A stretch of DNA of 64,000 bases, from contig NZ_CP056199.1 of the NCBI RefSeq assembly GCF_013782625.1, forward strand, positions 124,001-188,000, written 5' to 3'. A program made the translations under genes and the position numbers. This document shows positions 1-8,876 of the stretch, one piece after another (positions within the stretch are counted from its first letter, which is position 1; each line of letters begins with the position of its first letter). The notes beneath the pieces are model-generated. The model was not told where the DNA came from. It saw nothing but the letters and a program-made list of their open reading frames with translations, and did no database searches. Source of the DNA: Enterobacter sp. RHBSTW-00994. GTDB taxonomy: Bacteria > Pseudomonadota > Gammaproteobacteria > Enterobacterales > Enterobacteriaceae.

Positions 1-721
1 CGAAAAAACACCACAATTGATAGAGCGCATAAGAGCGGAGTGTGAAACACGCTTTGTGAATTTCATTTATGAGCGCAATGCGAAAAATAGCGGCTCTAAC
101 TTCAGTCGCAACCGTGGTTATGCTCTGTCGCAGGGTGTTTTCGTGACCGGCCTTGATGATGATGATTACTTCTTGCCAGAGCGTTTGTCGAAACTGGTTT
201 CTCGCTATGATGAAAACTACGCTTTCGTGACGGATACACTTGCCCGACTGGACAAAACCCACGGTACTTACCCTGACACCAATGATAAAAGAATTATAGG
301 ATTACAGGATGTTCTTTGTGAGAACGTCGTTGGTAACCAGGTTCTGACGACTCGCGAAAAGCTTTTGGGCGTCGGCGGATTTTCCCCTGAAATCAAACAG
401 CAGCAGGATCGTGATGTCTGGATTAAATTAATCCTGAAATACGGCCCTGGCATTAAGTACAGCTTTACTACGGCAATGGTGGATGCGGAACACGGCAGTA
501 ACCGAATTACATCACAAATTAAAAAATACAATGCTTATCGTAAGCTTTATTTTAAATATCGCGAGCATATGTCTGAAGAGACAAAAAGTAATAACCTGTT
601 CCAGCTAATGTCGTTTAGAGGATTTACCTCTAAACGAATGAATCGTTTATTACGTGGACATAAGAAAGACGCTAAGTTAAGAATGAAACTTTTCCGTCGC
701 ACATTAAAAGAAATGTTTTGA
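1..721 (+). CDS. Glycosyltransferase family 2 protein, 5' end outside window
   Basis: Partial gene. The frame is open to the first bases of the window, so the true start and the usual N-terminal nucleotide-binding strand lie upstream; the TTG at 17 is only the first possible start codon inside the window. The visible part has the GT-A fold signature SRNRG followed by a run of four aspartates (LDDDDYF, about 47-50 residues after that TTG), which is the metal and nucleotide-sugar binding DxD motif, and a later QQDRDVW segment typical of family 2 enzymes. The C-terminal tail is rich in Lys and Arg, suggesting membrane-surface attachment. The 3' end is visibly AT-rich compared with the housekeeping genes that follow. 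It lies 16 bp before a second glycosyltransferase-type gene in the same direction, so both probably act in lipopolysaccharide core or surface glycan assembly. The sugar and acceptor cannot be read from the sequence. Confidence 0.85.
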   Translation, partial: EKTPQLIERIRAECETRFVNFIYERNAKNSGSNFSRNRGYALSQGVFVTGLDDDDYFLPERLSKLVSRYDENYAFVTDTLARLDKTHGTYPDTNDKRIIGLQDVLCENVVGNQVLTTREKLLGVGGFSPEIKQQQDRDVWIKLILKYGPGIKYSFTTAMVDAEHGSNRITSQIKKYNAYRKLYFKYREHMSEETKSNNLFQLMSFRGFTSKRMNRLLRGHKKDAKLRMKLFRRTLKEMF

Positions 722-737
722 GTTGAAGTAAGGTGAC

Positions 738-1652
738 GTGATGAACATCAATATGATTAATACACTCATCAAGAAAACCCGGCGCTGGTATAAGAAGACC
801 GGGCTTTCTTTTTTTCAACGGGCGGCGTGGCATTTTGAGAAAAAGAAAAAAGAGGCGCTCTTTAGCGTCATCGATAGCCTGGGTATTCAGGCAGAACCGG
901 TCGTTGAGGCTCACGCTGCGCAATCGCGTATCATCTGGATCTGCTGGTTTCAGGGGCTGGAGAGTGCGCCAGCGCTGGTTAAGCGTTGCATTGAATCCGT
1001 ACAGCGTCATACACCAGACGCACAGGTCGTTATCCTGACGGATGATAATATTCCTGATTATCTCTCTTTGCCCGAACACATTAAAACGAAGTACCAGTCG
1101 GGGTTGATTAGTAAGGCACAATATTCGGACATTGTTCGCTGCTCTTTGCTGTATCAGTATGGTGGGATCTGGATGGATGCGACGGTTTTCATGAGTAAAC
1201 CATTGCCTGAATCCTTCTATGAAAAACGCTTCTCATCGCTGCGTTTTGACCAGCATGAGGGCGCCGTGAGCCAGGGATACTGGACGGCGTATTTTCTTGC
1301 GGCTCAAAAGGGGAATGCGTTAGTCAGGCTGGTCCGGGATATTCTTTACAGTTACTGGCAGCATCACGATACCCTGATCGAATATTTCTTAATTGATTAC
1401 AGCTTCTTATATGCCAGAGAGAGATATCCGCAGTTTCATCAGGTCATGGAAGAACAGCCGATTACCGGAAATAATCGCTTTTTGATTCGCCAGTTCATTT
1501 CTTCGGTCCCGGATGAGAAGGCTGTAGAGGTCTTGAAGCGTGATCCTGTGGGTATTTACAAACTCTCTCATAAAGAACAATACCGCACCATCGATAAGGG
1601 TCAGCCGACGGTTTACAGTCAAATTCTGGACGGTTCCTTCCGTCTTCAGTGA
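738..1652 (+). CDS. Capsular polysaccharide synthesis-type glycosyltransferase
   Basis: 304-residue protein of the capsular polysaccharide synthesis (Caps_synth, GT32-like) type. Visible marks are the N-terminal strand IIWICWFQG, the ILTDDN turn, the segment SDIVRCSLLYQYGGIWMDATV with the DxD-like metal site that defines the fold, and aromatic-rich helices after it. It has no signal peptide, so it probably works at the cytoplasmic face of the inner membrane. It starts 16 bp after the preceding glycosyltransferase and is likely co-transcribed with it; a strong hairpin terminator follows at once. E. coli K-12 has the glycosyltransferase waaH near yibQ at the corresponding position, but this protein is not WaaH. 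Role inferred from family and context: addition of a sugar to LPS core or another surface glycan. Confidence 0.8.
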   Translation: MMNINMINTLIKKTRRWYKKTGLSFFQRAAWHFEKKKKEALFSVIDSLGIQAEPVVEAHAAQSRIIWICWFQGLESAPALVKRCIESVQRHTPDAQVVILTDDNIPDYLSLPEHIKTKYQSGLISKAQYSDIVRCSLLYQYGGIWMDATVFMSKPLPESFYEKRFSSLRFDQHEGAVSQGYWTAYFLAAQKGNALVRLVRDILYSYWQHHDTLIEYFLIDYSFLYARERYPQFHQVMEEQPITGNNRFLIRQFISSVPDEKAVEVLKRDPVGIYKLSHKEQYRTIDKGQPTVYSQILDGSFRLQ

Positions 1653-1660
1653 TAAAAAAA

Positions 1661-1684
1661 GCCACCTTGCCAGGTGGCTTTTTA
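1661..1684. terminator. Bidirectional rho-independent terminator
   Basis: Seven-bp stem GCCACCT/AGGTGGC with a 4-nt loop. A-rich sequence lies on the left and TTTTT on the right, so it can end both the glycosyltransferase transcript (plus) and the yibQ transcript (minus), which converge here. Confidence 0.9.
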
Positions 1685-1687
1685 GTA

Positions 1688-2623
1688 TCAGGATTTGTTA
1701 CCCCAGCCCTGCCACTGTTGCTGAACGTATTTCACCAGCGTGCTTTCGCTGATGCTCTCCCCAATCACAGAGAAGAAATGCGTTGCGTAAACAGGTTCAA
1801 GCGGTTTTTTCGGTTTGCAGAGTTTTACGCCACGGAACGGATTGCGTGGCTGAGAAACGGGCTGTGTGGTGTTCAGGTTTGGCGTCGAGGTATCAACTTG
1901 TGGTTCGTTCAGCAGGTCACCAGGACGCACGAGAGTGATATCGCCAGGCAATGTCGGCAACATTTGTTGCAGGACGCGAACGGTTGTCGGATGCGGATGG
2001 CCGATGGCAATTGCGGAGCCATTGCGACGAGCCAGCTGTACCGCGCGATTAAACTGCACGCGGATATCCGCTTCGTTTTGCGTATCATCCAGGAACACCT
2101 TGCGCTTAATCACCTTCACGCCTGTTCCCTGAGCCGCCCGCATGGCCTGACTATTGCCGATGGTCATACTGTCGAGGAAATAGAGATTGTAACGTTCCAG
2201 CGCCTGCATCACCTTCAGCATACCCGGCAAACTGGATGTCATCGCGCTGCCCATATGGTTGTTCAGCCCAACGGCATACGGCACTTTGTTGTAAGCATCG
2301 TGGATAATTCGTGCGATCTCATCACTGCTCATGTCCGGGCGCAGAGTGTCTTTTTCCAGCGGTTGCTTGCTGATCGGGGCCATTGGGAGATGAATTAACA
2401 CCTGATGCCCGCTGTTGTGGGCTTTGGTGGCCATCTCGCGCGCATGGGGAGCATTAGGGAGCACAGCAACAGAGATAGCGGAAGGCATTGCCAGAACCTG
2501 ATTTTCGGTTTGTGGCCGATAACCGAAGTCATCAATCACAATGGCGAGTTTGCCTGCGAATGCCGGTGCTGCCAGCACCAGTGCGCTGGTGACGGAGAGA
2601 ACAATTCGACGAAATTGAAGCAA
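1688..2623 (-). CDS. yibQ: Divergent polysaccharide deacetylase family protein YibQ
   Basis: 311 residues. An N-terminal signal peptide (hydrophobic core about 7-20, cleavage near AFA-G at 23/24) sends it to the periplasm. The mature part begins with KLAIVIDDFG, the strand and metal-binding aspartate pair of the divergent (DUF610-type) branch of NodB-like polysaccharide deacetylases; later motifs VLIHLPM, GLNNHMGSAMT and AIGHPHPTT fit the same barrel. The substrate is not established. The gene starts 3 bp after envC on the same strand, so the two are translated from one mRNA with gpmM, and the tie to EnvC suggests a cell-wall related role. The product contains Pro/Thr/Gln-rich linker sequence near residues 235-260. 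Confidence 0.92.
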   Translation of the reverse strand: MLQFRRIVLSVTSALVLAAPAFAGKLAIVIDDFGYRPQTENQVLAMPSAISVAVLPNAPHAREMATKAHNSGHQVLIHLPMAPISKQPLEKDTLRPDMSSDEIARIIHDAYNKVPYAVGLNNHMGSAMTSSLPGMLKVMQALERYNLYFLDSMTIGNSQAMRAAQGTGVKVIKRKVFLDDTQNEADIRVQFNRAVQLARRNGSAIAIGHPHPTTVRVLQQMLPTLPGDITLVRPGDLLNEPQVDTSTPNLNTTQPVSQPRNPFRGVKLCKPKKPLEPVYATHFFSVIGESISESTLVKYVQQQWQGWGNKS

Positions 2624-2626
2624 AAC

Positions 2627-3910
2627 TTATCTTCCCAACCACGGCTGTGGATTGACCGCCTGACCCTGGCGACGAATTTCGAAATAGAGTGACGGGCGGC
2701 CCTGACCGCCACTGCTGCCCACAAGGGCGATAGGTTGGCCTGCGCGCACTTGTGTGCCTACGCTGACCAGGGCGCTCTGATTGTAGCCGTAAAGACTCAT
2801 ATCGCCTTTACCGTGTTCGACCACCACGACAAGCCCGTAGCCCTGAAGCCAGTCGGCAAGGATCACGCGGCCATCGGCAATGGCTTTCACTTCGCTACCT
2901 TCGGATGCGCCGATAACAATCCCTTTCCAGCGTAGCTCGCCCTGGAGTTGTTCGCCATAGCGATGCAGGATCGAACCACGGACGGGCCAGAATGCCTGAC
3001 CTCGTGGAGAGCCCAGACCTCCGGTACGCGACATCAGCGAGCGTTCACTGTCGGTTGGTTTGTAGGTAGTGCCTTTGCGGGAGGCTTCTTGCTGGCGATC
3101 GCGCACGGCCTGCGCATCGCGGGCCTCTTTCTCGGCGCGGGCTTTCGCTGCCGCTTCCGCACGCGCAATGCTGCTGCGCAGTTTGGATTCGTTGGCGCGC
3201 ATCTCGCTCAACTGGCTCTGGCTTTCCTGGATAGAGGACTCCAGGCCGGCGAGTGTTTTCTTACGCTCGTTACGTGCCTGTTCAAGCCTGGCTTGCTGCG
3301 CCTGTTGATCGTAGAGCAGTGTTTGCTGCTGGCTCTGCTTCTCTTCCAGCTCGGCTTTTTGCGTGGTGACTTCTTCGCGCGTTTGCTTTAGCTGCGCAAT
3401 AGTCTCCTGACGCGCCTGGTTCAGATAACCAAAATAGGCTTGTAAACGCTGGCCGCGTTGACTTTCCTCGCCGCTCAGTATGAGCTGAATACCCGTATGT
3501 TCACCCTGACGGAATGCCGCATCAAGCTGTGCAGCCAGGTTGCGTTCCTGGGCGTCCCGCTGGCGCTCCAGTTTTGCAATCGAAGCATTCATCTCATTGA
3601 TTTGCTTATTTAACTGGGCCAGGGTGTTCTGGGTTTCACGCAGTTTGCGTGTGGCGACGGAAATGGCTTCTTCCTGCTGCTGGAGTTGGGCAAGCAGTGA
3701 GGCGCGTTGCTGTTGCTGCTGACGTACCGCACGCTCTTTGGCGGCGATATCAGCCTGAATAGATTTTAGCTGGTCGCGATCGTCCGCGTGGGCGGATGTC
3801 GCGCACAGCAATACGCCAGCGCTGAGTACGCTGGCGTAAAGCAGGGGCCTGACTGATAACCGTAACGGCTTCACGACCCATGTGATTGAAAAAATCGCCT
3901 TTCCCCTCAT
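2627..3910 (-). CDS. envC: Murein hydrolase activator EnvC
   Basis: 427-residue periplasmic activator of the amidases AmiA and AmiB at the division septum, recruited by FtsEX. The sequence shows an N-terminal export signal ending near SAHA-DD, a long Gln/Glu/Arg-rich coiled coil (about 45-270), and a C-terminal LytM (peptidase M23-like) domain from about 320 containing WKGIVIGASEGSEVKAIADG and SLYFEIRRQG. The LytM zinc ligands are degenerate, as known for EnvC, so it activates rather than cuts. Start choice: the ATG at 3910 is the only Met before the signal sequence. In E. coli the commonly used start lies about eight codons later, at a position that is Ile here; a GTG at codon 13 is the only alternative. 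It lies 9 bp after gpmM and 3 bp before yibQ. Confidence 0.95.
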   Translation of the reverse strand: MRGKAIFSITWVVKPLRLSVRPLLYASVLSAGVLLCATSAHADDRDQLKSIQADIAAKERAVRQQQQQRASLLAQLQQQEEAISVATRKLRETQNTLAQLNKQINEMNASIAKLERQRDAQERNLAAQLDAAFRQGEHTGIQLILSGEESQRGQRLQAYFGYLNQARQETIAQLKQTREEVTTQKAELEEKQSQQQTLLYDQQAQQARLEQARNERKKTLAGLESSIQESQSQLSEMRANESKLRSSIARAEAAAKARAEKEARDAQAVRDRQQEASRKGTTYKPTDSERSLMSRTGGLGSPRGQAFWPVRGSILHRYGEQLQGELRWKGIVIGASEGSEVKAIADGRVILADWLQGYGLVVVVEHGKGDMSLYGYNQSALVSVGTQVRAGQPIALVGSSGGQGRPSLYFEIRRQGQAVNPQPWLGR

Positions 3911-3919
3911 GGGGAGCGA

Positions 3920-5464
3920 TTATTCCACGATGAACAGCGGCTTGCCAGTCATCTCTTGCGGGATTTCCATACCCATCAGCGTCAACATGGTTGGCGCGAT
4001 GTCAGAAAGTTTGCCGCCTTCCACTGCTTTCAGGGCTTTATCACCCACGTAGATCAGCGGAACTGGCAAGTTGGTGTGTGCCGTGTGTGCCTGACCGGTT
4101 GCCGGGTCGCGCATCTGTTCTGCGTTACCATGATCGGCAGTAATCAACAGCTGACCACCTGCGTTTTCAACCGCTTTGACGACTTGTTCAACACAGTGAT
4201 CCAGCGCTTCAACGGCTTTCACTGCCGCTTCCATCACACCGGTGTGGCCAACCATGTCACCATTTGGATAGTTACAGATGATGGTGTCGTACTTACCGCT
4301 TTCGATAGCCTCAACCAGTTTTTCAGTCAGTTCGGCGGAGCTCATTTCTGGCTGTAAATCGTAGGTAGCCACTTTTGGTGAGTTGATCAGAATACGGTCT
4401 TCGCCTTTGAACGGTTCTTCAACGCCACCGTTAAAGAAGAAGGTGACGTGAGCATATTTCTCGGTTTCGGAGATACGCAACTGAGTTTTATCGTTCTTCG
4501 CCATCCACTCACCGAGGGTGTTCGCCAGCGATGCAGGTGGGTAAGCGCAAGGGGCTTTGATGTCGGCGGCGTATTCCGTGAGTTGAATGAAGTCGAGCTT
4601 AACCACTTTTTTACGAGCAAAGCCGTCGAAATCGGTGTTCACGAATGCACGAGTGATTTCGCGCGCACGGTCAGCACGGAAGTTCATGAAAATCAGCGCA
4701 TCGCCGTCTTCCATTGCTGCATCCGCCTGGCCTTTCGCACGGATCACGGTTGCTTTCACAAACTCGTCGTTCTCATCGCGCGCGTAAGCAGCTTCCAGGC
4801 CTTCAACGGCGGTAGCGAACTGGAACTCACCTTTTGCCTGAGTCATCAGGTCATAAGCTTGTTCAACGCGATCCCAGCGATTGTCACGATCCATTGCGTA
4901 GTAACGGCCAATGATGGATGCCACGCGGCCTTTGCCTAGCGCGGCAAACTTGTCTTCGAAGGCTTGTAATGAGGACTTCGCGCTACGTGGTGGCGTATCA
5001 CGGCCATCCAGGAAAGCGTGCAGGTAGATTTTTTCAGCACCGCGTTCAGCGGCCAGCTCAACCATTGCCATGATGTGCTCTTCATGGCTGTGAACGCCAC
5101 CTGCGGAGAGCAGGCCCATGATATGAACCGCTTTGCCAGCGGCTACCGCTTTATCTACAGCACCGCTCAGCACGGGGTTCGTGAAGAAAGTACGTTCTTT
5201 GATTTCAACGTCCAGACGGGTCAGATCCTGATACACAATACGACCCGCGCCCAGGTTTACGTGACCCACTTCGGAGTTACCCATCTGGCGATCAGGCAGG
5301 CCCACTTCCAGGCCAGACGCGTCAATCAGGGTATGCGGACGTTTTGCCCACAGTGCATCCATGACAGGGGTTTTGGCGTTGAAAATGGCGTTATCCTGGC
5401 TGTCTTCACGATAGCCATAACCATCCAGAATCACCAGTACCATAGGTTTTTTAGAAACCGACAT
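3920..5464 (-). CDS. gpmM: 2,3-bisphosphoglycerate-independent phosphoglycerate mutase
   Basis: 514-residue Mn-dependent enzyme that interconverts 3- and 2-phosphoglycerate in glycolysis and gluconeogenesis, in the cytoplasm. Family marks: VLVILDGYG at residues 9-17 (metal ligand Asp14), GNSEVGH with the phosphorylated Ser64, [23 protein letters not shown], and the C-terminal metal site [11 protein letters not shown]. The ATG at 5464 gives exactly the family length and has an AGG ribosome binding site about 9 nt upstream; an in-frame ATG at 5491 would add nine residues (MSLEHEVVA) with no family support. First gene of a gpmM-envC-yibQ unit. Confidence 0.97.
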   Translation of the reverse strand: MSVSKKPMVLVILDGYGYREDSQDNAIFNAKTPVMDALWAKRPHTLIDASGLEVGLPDRQMGNSEVGHVNLGAGRIVYQDLTRLDVEIKERTFFTNPVLSGAVDKAVAAGKAVHIMGLLSAGGVHSHEEHIMAMVELAAERGAEKIYLHAFLDGRDTPPRSAKSSLQAFEDKFAALGKGRVASIIGRYYAMDRDNRWDRVEQAYDLMTQAKGEFQFATAVEGLEAAYARDENDEFVKATVIRAKGQADAAMEDGDALIFMNFRADRAREITRAFVNTDFDGFARKKVVKLDFIQLTEYAADIKAPCAYPPASLANTLGEWMAKNDKTQLRISETEKYAHVTFFFNGGVEEPFKGEDRILINSPKVATYDLQPEMSSAELTEKLVEAIESGKYDTIICNYPNGDMVGHTGVMEAAVKAVEALDHCVEQVVKAVENAGGQLLITADHGNAEQMRDPATGQAHTAHTNLPVPLIYVGDKALKAVEGGKLSDIAPTMLTLMGMEIPQEMTGKPLFIVE

Positions 5465-5712
5465 TGCGACAACCTCATGCTCAAGAGACAAAAAATTTGC
5501 GTAATTTTACTACAGCTGAATCGATCAAATAGCCGCAGAAGATCAAAGAATGCGTAGGGGCAAGGTTCTTCTCCGGTCATTTTGAGGCTTTTTTTTCGTG
5601 GCATGCCGCAGAAAATGGATTAGCTTATTGTCGCTGGCTGTATTTGCCACAACGCACAGGTATACTCCTGTCCTGGTTTTTTTAATCACTTAGTCGGGAG
5701 TTGTTACCCCCC
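5465..5712. promoter_or_regulatory. Divergent promoter region gpmM / yibN
   Basis: 248 bp between divergent genes. A TATACT -10-like box at 5661-5666 precedes yibN, but I see no good -35 at the proper distance. On the left side, AT-rich sequence would hold the gpmM promoter. No long repeat is present. GGGAG at 5695-5699 is the ribosome binding site that supports the yibN ATG at 5713. Confidence 0.5.
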
Positions 5713-6144
5713 ATGCAAGAAATTATGCAATTTGTTAGCCGCCATCCGGTGCTGAGCATCGCGTGGATTGGTCTGCTGGTCGCTGTGCTTTTCATGACCT
5801 TTAAAGGCCTGACGTCTAAAGTTAAGGTTATTACTCGTGGTGAAGCAACGCGTCTTATCAACAAAGAAGACGCCGTGGTTGTCGACCTGCGTCAGCGTGA
5901 CGATTTCCGTAAAGGCCACATTGCAGGTTCTGTTAACTTGCTGCCTGCTGAAATCAAAGCAAATAATGTTGGTGAGCTGGAAAAACATAAAGCTCAGCCC
6001 ATTATTGTTGTTGACGGTACTGGCATGCAGGCTCAGGAATCTGCCAGCGCGCTGAATAAAGCAGGTTTCGAAAACGTTTCTGTACTGAAAGAAGGTATTT
6101 CCGGCTGGAGCGGGGAAAATCTTCCGTTGGTTCGCGGTAAATAA
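5713..6144 (+). CDS. yibN: Membrane-anchored rhodanese-like protein YibN
   Basis: 143 residues. One N-terminal membrane segment (about 10-30, rich in Leu, Val and Ala) is followed by a cytosolic rhodanese domain: [33 protein letters not shown] and the C-terminal [13 protein letters not shown]. Where active rhodaneses have the loop Cys (CxxGxR), this protein reads [11 protein letters not shown], so it lacks the catalytic cysteine and is not expected to transfer sulfur. Start set at ATG 5713, which gives the E. coli length; a TTG twelve bases upstream would add MLPP only. First gene of a run yibN-grxC-secB-gpsA-cysE, with 11 bp to grxC. Confidence 0.93.
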   Translation: MQEIMQFVSRHPVLSIAWIGLLVAVLFMTFKGLTSKVKVITRGEATRLINKEDAVVVDLRQRDDFRKGHIAGSVNLLPAEIKANNVGELEKHKAQPIIVVDGTGMQAQESASALNKAGFENVSVLKEGISGWSGENLPLVRGK

Positions 6145-6155
6145 GGAGTTCAGTC

Positions 6156-6404
6156 ATGGCCCATATTGAGATCTACACCAAAGCAACCTGTCCGTTTTGC
6201 CACCGTGCAAAAGCGCTGTTGAACAGCAAAGGCGCAACGTTCCAGGAACTGCCTATTGATGGTGACGCGACAAAACGCGAAGAGATGATTCAACGTAGTG
6301 GTCGTACGACGGTTCCGCAGATTTTTATTGATGCGCAGCACATTGGCGGCTGTGATGACTTGTATGCGCTTGATGCGCGTGGTGGACTTGATCCCCTGCT
6401 GTAA
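6156..6404 (+). CDS. grxC: Glutaredoxin 3
   Basis: 82-residue thioredoxin-fold protein that reduces disulfides, including ribonucleotide reductase, using glutathione. The redox site is CPFC at residues 12-15; the classical glutaredoxin site, including E. coli Grx3, is CPYC, so the tyrosine is replaced by phenylalanine here. The glutathione-binding TVPQIF (with cis-Pro) and GGCDDLYALDARGGLD segments are present. Ends one residue short of the E. coli form (no final Lys). Lies 11 bp after yibN and 33 bp before secB, in the conserved secB cluster. Confidence 0.97.
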   Translation: MAHIEIYTKATCPFCHRAKALLNSKGATFQELPIDGDATKREEMIQRSGRTTVPQIFIDAQHIGGCDDLYALDARGGLDPLL

Positions 6405-6437
6405 GAGCGTTTTAGGACAATTAAAAAGGGTTTTTCC

Positions 6438-6905
6438 ATGTCAGAACAAAACAACACAGAAATGACTTTCCAGATTCAGCGCATCTACACCAAAGATGTC
6501 TCTTTTGAAGCACCAAATGCACCGCACGTTTTCCAGAAAGATTGGCAGCCAGAGGTTAAACTTGATCTTGATACCGCATCTACCCAATTGGCGGATGATG
6601 TGTATGAAGTCGTACTGCGTGTAACCGTCACCGCTTCCCTGGGTGAAGAAACTGCGTTCCTGTGTGAAGTTCAGCAGGGTGGTATCTTCTCAGTTGGCGG
6701 TATTGAAGGTAATCAACTGGCGCACTGCCTGGGTGCATACTGCCCGAACATCCTGTTCCCGTATGCTCGCGAATGCATCACCAGCCTGGTTTCTCGCGGT
6801 ACGTTCCCGCAACTGAACCTTGCGCCAGTAAACTTCGATGCGCTGTTCATGAACTATCTGCAGCAGCAGTCTGGCGAAGGTGCTGAACAACATCAGGATG
6901 CCTGA
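6438..6905 (+). CDS. secB: Protein-export chaperone SecB
   Basis: 155-residue homotetrameric chaperone that holds precursor proteins unfolded and delivers them to SecA. The sequence is near-identical in pattern to E. coli Sec[20 protein letters not shown] at the start of the fold, [24 protein letters not shown] and the [13 protein letters not shown] helix that packs the tetramer, then a short acidic/His tail. Its TGA stop shares one base with the gpsA ATG (TGATG), so the two genes are translationally coupled. Confidence 0.98.
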   Translation: MSEQNNTEMTFQIQRIYTKDVSFEAPNAPHVFQKDWQPEVKLDLDTASTQLADDVYEVVLRVTVTASLGEETAFLCEVQQGGIFSVGGIEGNQLAHCLGAYCPNILFPYARECITSLVSRGTFPQLNLAPVNFDALFMNYLQQQSGEGAEQHQDA

Positions 6906-7933
6906 TGAGCACAGTTAATGCGTCAATGACTGTGATCGGTGCCGGCTCATACGGCACCGCTCTTGCCATCACTCTGGCAAGAAATGGTCACGAAGTGGTC
7001 CTGTGGGGCCACGATCCCAAACATATCGCAACGTTGCAGCACGATCGCTGCAACGTTGCGTTTCTCCCTGATGTGCCTTTCCCTGATTCACTGCATCTCG
7101 AAAGCGATCTCGCGGCTGCTCTGGCCGCCAGCCGTAACATCCTGATCGTGGTTCCGAGCCATGTGTTTGGTGAAGTTCTGCGTCAGATTAAGCCGCTGAT
7201 GCGGCCGGATGCACGTATTGTCTGGGCTACGAAAGGGCTGGAAGCTGAAACCGGGCGTCTGCTGCAGGATGTTGCTCGAGAAGCGCTGGGCGACGTTATC
7301 CCGCTGGCGGTGATTTCCGGGCCAACATTTGCTAAAGAGCTGGCAGCAGGCTTGCCTACGGCTATCTCACTGGCTTCTACCGATCAGACTTTCTCCGACG
7401 ATCTCCAGCATCTACTGCACTGCGGTAAAAGTTTCCGTGTCTACAGTAACCCCGATTTTATCGGTGTGCAGCTGGGCGGTGCGGTGAAAAACGTTATCGC
7501 GATTGGTGCGGGGATGTCTGACGGTATTGGCTTTGGTGCAAACGCGCGAACAGCTCTCATCACCCGCGGGTTAACCGAAATGTCGCGTCTCGGCGCGGCG
7601 CTTGGTGCTGATCCTGCCACCTTCATGGGGATGGCGGGTTTAGGCGATCTGGTTCTGACCTGTACTGACAACCAGTCTCGTAACCGCCGTTTTGGCATGA
7701 TGCTTGGACAGGGCATGGATGTGAAAGGCGCGCAGGAGAAGATTGGTCAGGTGGTGGAAGGCTACCGCAATACCAAAGAAGTACGGGAATTGGCGCACCG
7801 TTTTGGTGTCGAAATGCCAATAACCGAGGAAATTTATCAGGTATTGTATTGCGGAAAAAATGCGCGCGAGGCAGCATTGACCTTATTAGGTCGTGCGCGC
7901 AAGGACGAGCGTAGCAATATCTCCCCGCAATAA
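6905..7933 (+). CDS. gpsA: NAD(P)H-dependent glycerol-3-phosphate dehydrogenase
   Basis: 342 residues, cytosolic. Reduces dihydroxyacetone phosphate to sn-glycerol 3-phosphate for phospholipid synthesis. N-terminal Rossmann fold [22 protein letters not shown] at about 9-30, the substrate segment [10 protein letters not shown], and the C-terminal all-helix domain with [13 protein letters not shown] (catalytic Lys) and [20 protein letters not shown] few residues longer than E. coli GpsA at the C terminus ([10 protein letters not shown]). Starts in a one-base overlap with secB; 121 bp with a large hairpin separate it from cysE. Confidence 0.97.
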   Translation: MSTVNASMTVIGAGSYGTALAITLARNGHEVVLWGHDPKHIATLQHDRCNVAFLPDVPFPDSLHLESDLAAALAASRNILIVVPSHVFGEVLRQIKPLMRPDARIVWATKGLEAETGRLLQDVAREALGDVIPLAVISGPTFAKELAAGLPTAISLASTDQTFSDDLQHLLHCGKSFRVYSNPDFIGVQLGGAVKNVIAIGAGMSDGIGFGANARTALITRGLTEMSRLGAALGADPATFMGMAGLGDLVLTCTDNQSRNRRFGMMLGQGMDVKGAQEKIGQVVEGYRNTKEVRELAHRFGVEMPITEEIYQVLYCGKNAREAALTLLGRARKDERSNISPQ

Positions 7934-8000
7934 TTCGCGCAGCCAACGTACATGCTGCCTGAAGTAAGGTGGAGATAGTCGCAGGGAACCGTTGTCACCC

Positions 8001-8033
8001 AACGATACGGCCAGCAAAGACTGGCCGATCGTT
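8001..8033 (+). promoter_or_regulatory. Large hairpin in the gpsA-cysE spacer
   Basis: AACGAT-A-CGGCCAG, loop CAAAGA, then CTGGCCGATCGTT: a 13-bp stem with one bulged A, ending 21 bases before the cysE ATG and about 11 before its GGAG ribosome binding site. No U-run follows, so it is not a standard terminator. It could stabilise the upstream mRNA end, slow ribosome loading on cysE, or be a protein-binding palindrome. Confidence 0.6.
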
Positions 8034-8054
8034 CTATTACGTCTGGAGTAAGCA

Positions 8055-8876
8055 ATGCCGTGTGAAGAACTGGATATCGTCTGGAACAATATAAAAGCCG
8101 AAGCCCGGGCTTTGGCTGACTGTGAGCCTATGCTTGCCAGTTTCTACCACGCGACGCTACTCAAGCACGAAAATCTCGGCAGCGCCCTGAGCTATATGCT
8201 TGCCAACAAGCTGGCCTCTTCGATTATGCCTGCTATCGCCATTCGTGAAGTGGTGGAAGAGGCCTATGCCGCTGATCCAGAAATGATCGCCTCTGCCGCC
8301 TGTGACATTCAGGCTGTGCGCACGCGTGACCCGGCGGTGGATAAATACTCTACGCCGCTGCTGTACTTGAAAGGCTTCCACGCCTTACAGGCATACCGTA
8401 TCGGTCACTGGCTGTGGAATGAAGGTCGCCGTGCGCTGGCTATCTTCCTGCAAAACCAGGTGTCCGTTACCTTCCAGGTCGATATTCACCCGGCCGCGAA
8501 AATTGGGCGGGGCATTATGCTCGACCACGCCACCGGGATTGTGGTGGGTGAAACAGCGGTGATCGAAGATGACGTTTCAATCCTCCAGTCCGTAACGCTT
8601 GGCGGTACGGGCAAAACCAGTGGCGATCGTCATCCGAAAATTCGTGAAGGGGTGATGATTGGCGCGGGGGCAAAGATCCTCGGCAATATCGAAGTCGGCC
8701 GCGGAGCGAAAATTGGCGCGGGTTCTGTGGTACTGCAACCAGTTCCGCCGCACACCACGGCTGCTGGCGTACCGGCACGTATTGTCGGTAAGCCAGAGAG
8801 CGATAAGCCTGCGATGGATATGGATCAGCACTTCAACGGCATTCACCATACGTTCGAGTATGGTGACGGCATCTAG
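8055..8876 (+). CDS. cysE: Serine O-acetyltransferase
   Basis: 273 residues. Makes O-acetylserine from serine and acetyl-CoA, the committed step of cysteine synthesis. The N-terminal helical domain (1-140) is followed by a left-handed beta helix of hexapeptide repeats ([20 protein letters not shown] through [13 protein letters not shown]) with catalytic Asp and His in LDHATG and the [16 protein letters not shown] loop. The C terminus FEYGDGI ends in the Ile that inserts into the CysK active site to form cysteine synthase. Its TAG stop overlaps the convergent trmL stop codon. Confidence 0.98.
   Translation: MPCEELDIVWNNIKAEARALADCEPMLASFYHATLLKHENLGSALSYMLANKLASSIMPAIAIREVVEEAYAADPEMIASAACDIQAVRTRDPAVDKYSTPLLYLKGFHALQAYRIGHWLWNEGRRALAIFLQNQVSVTFQVDIHPAAKIGRGIMLDHATGIVVGETAVIEDDVSILQSVTLGGTGKTSGDRHPKIREGVMIGAGAKILGNIEVGRGAKIGAGSVVLQPVPPHTTAAGVPARIVGKPESDKPAMDMDQHFNGIHHTFEYGDGI

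Noticed and set aside
1649-2398. A 249-codon plus-strand open frame across yibQ.
   Set aside because: It begins at the terminator, runs antisense to yibQ and shows no family motif.
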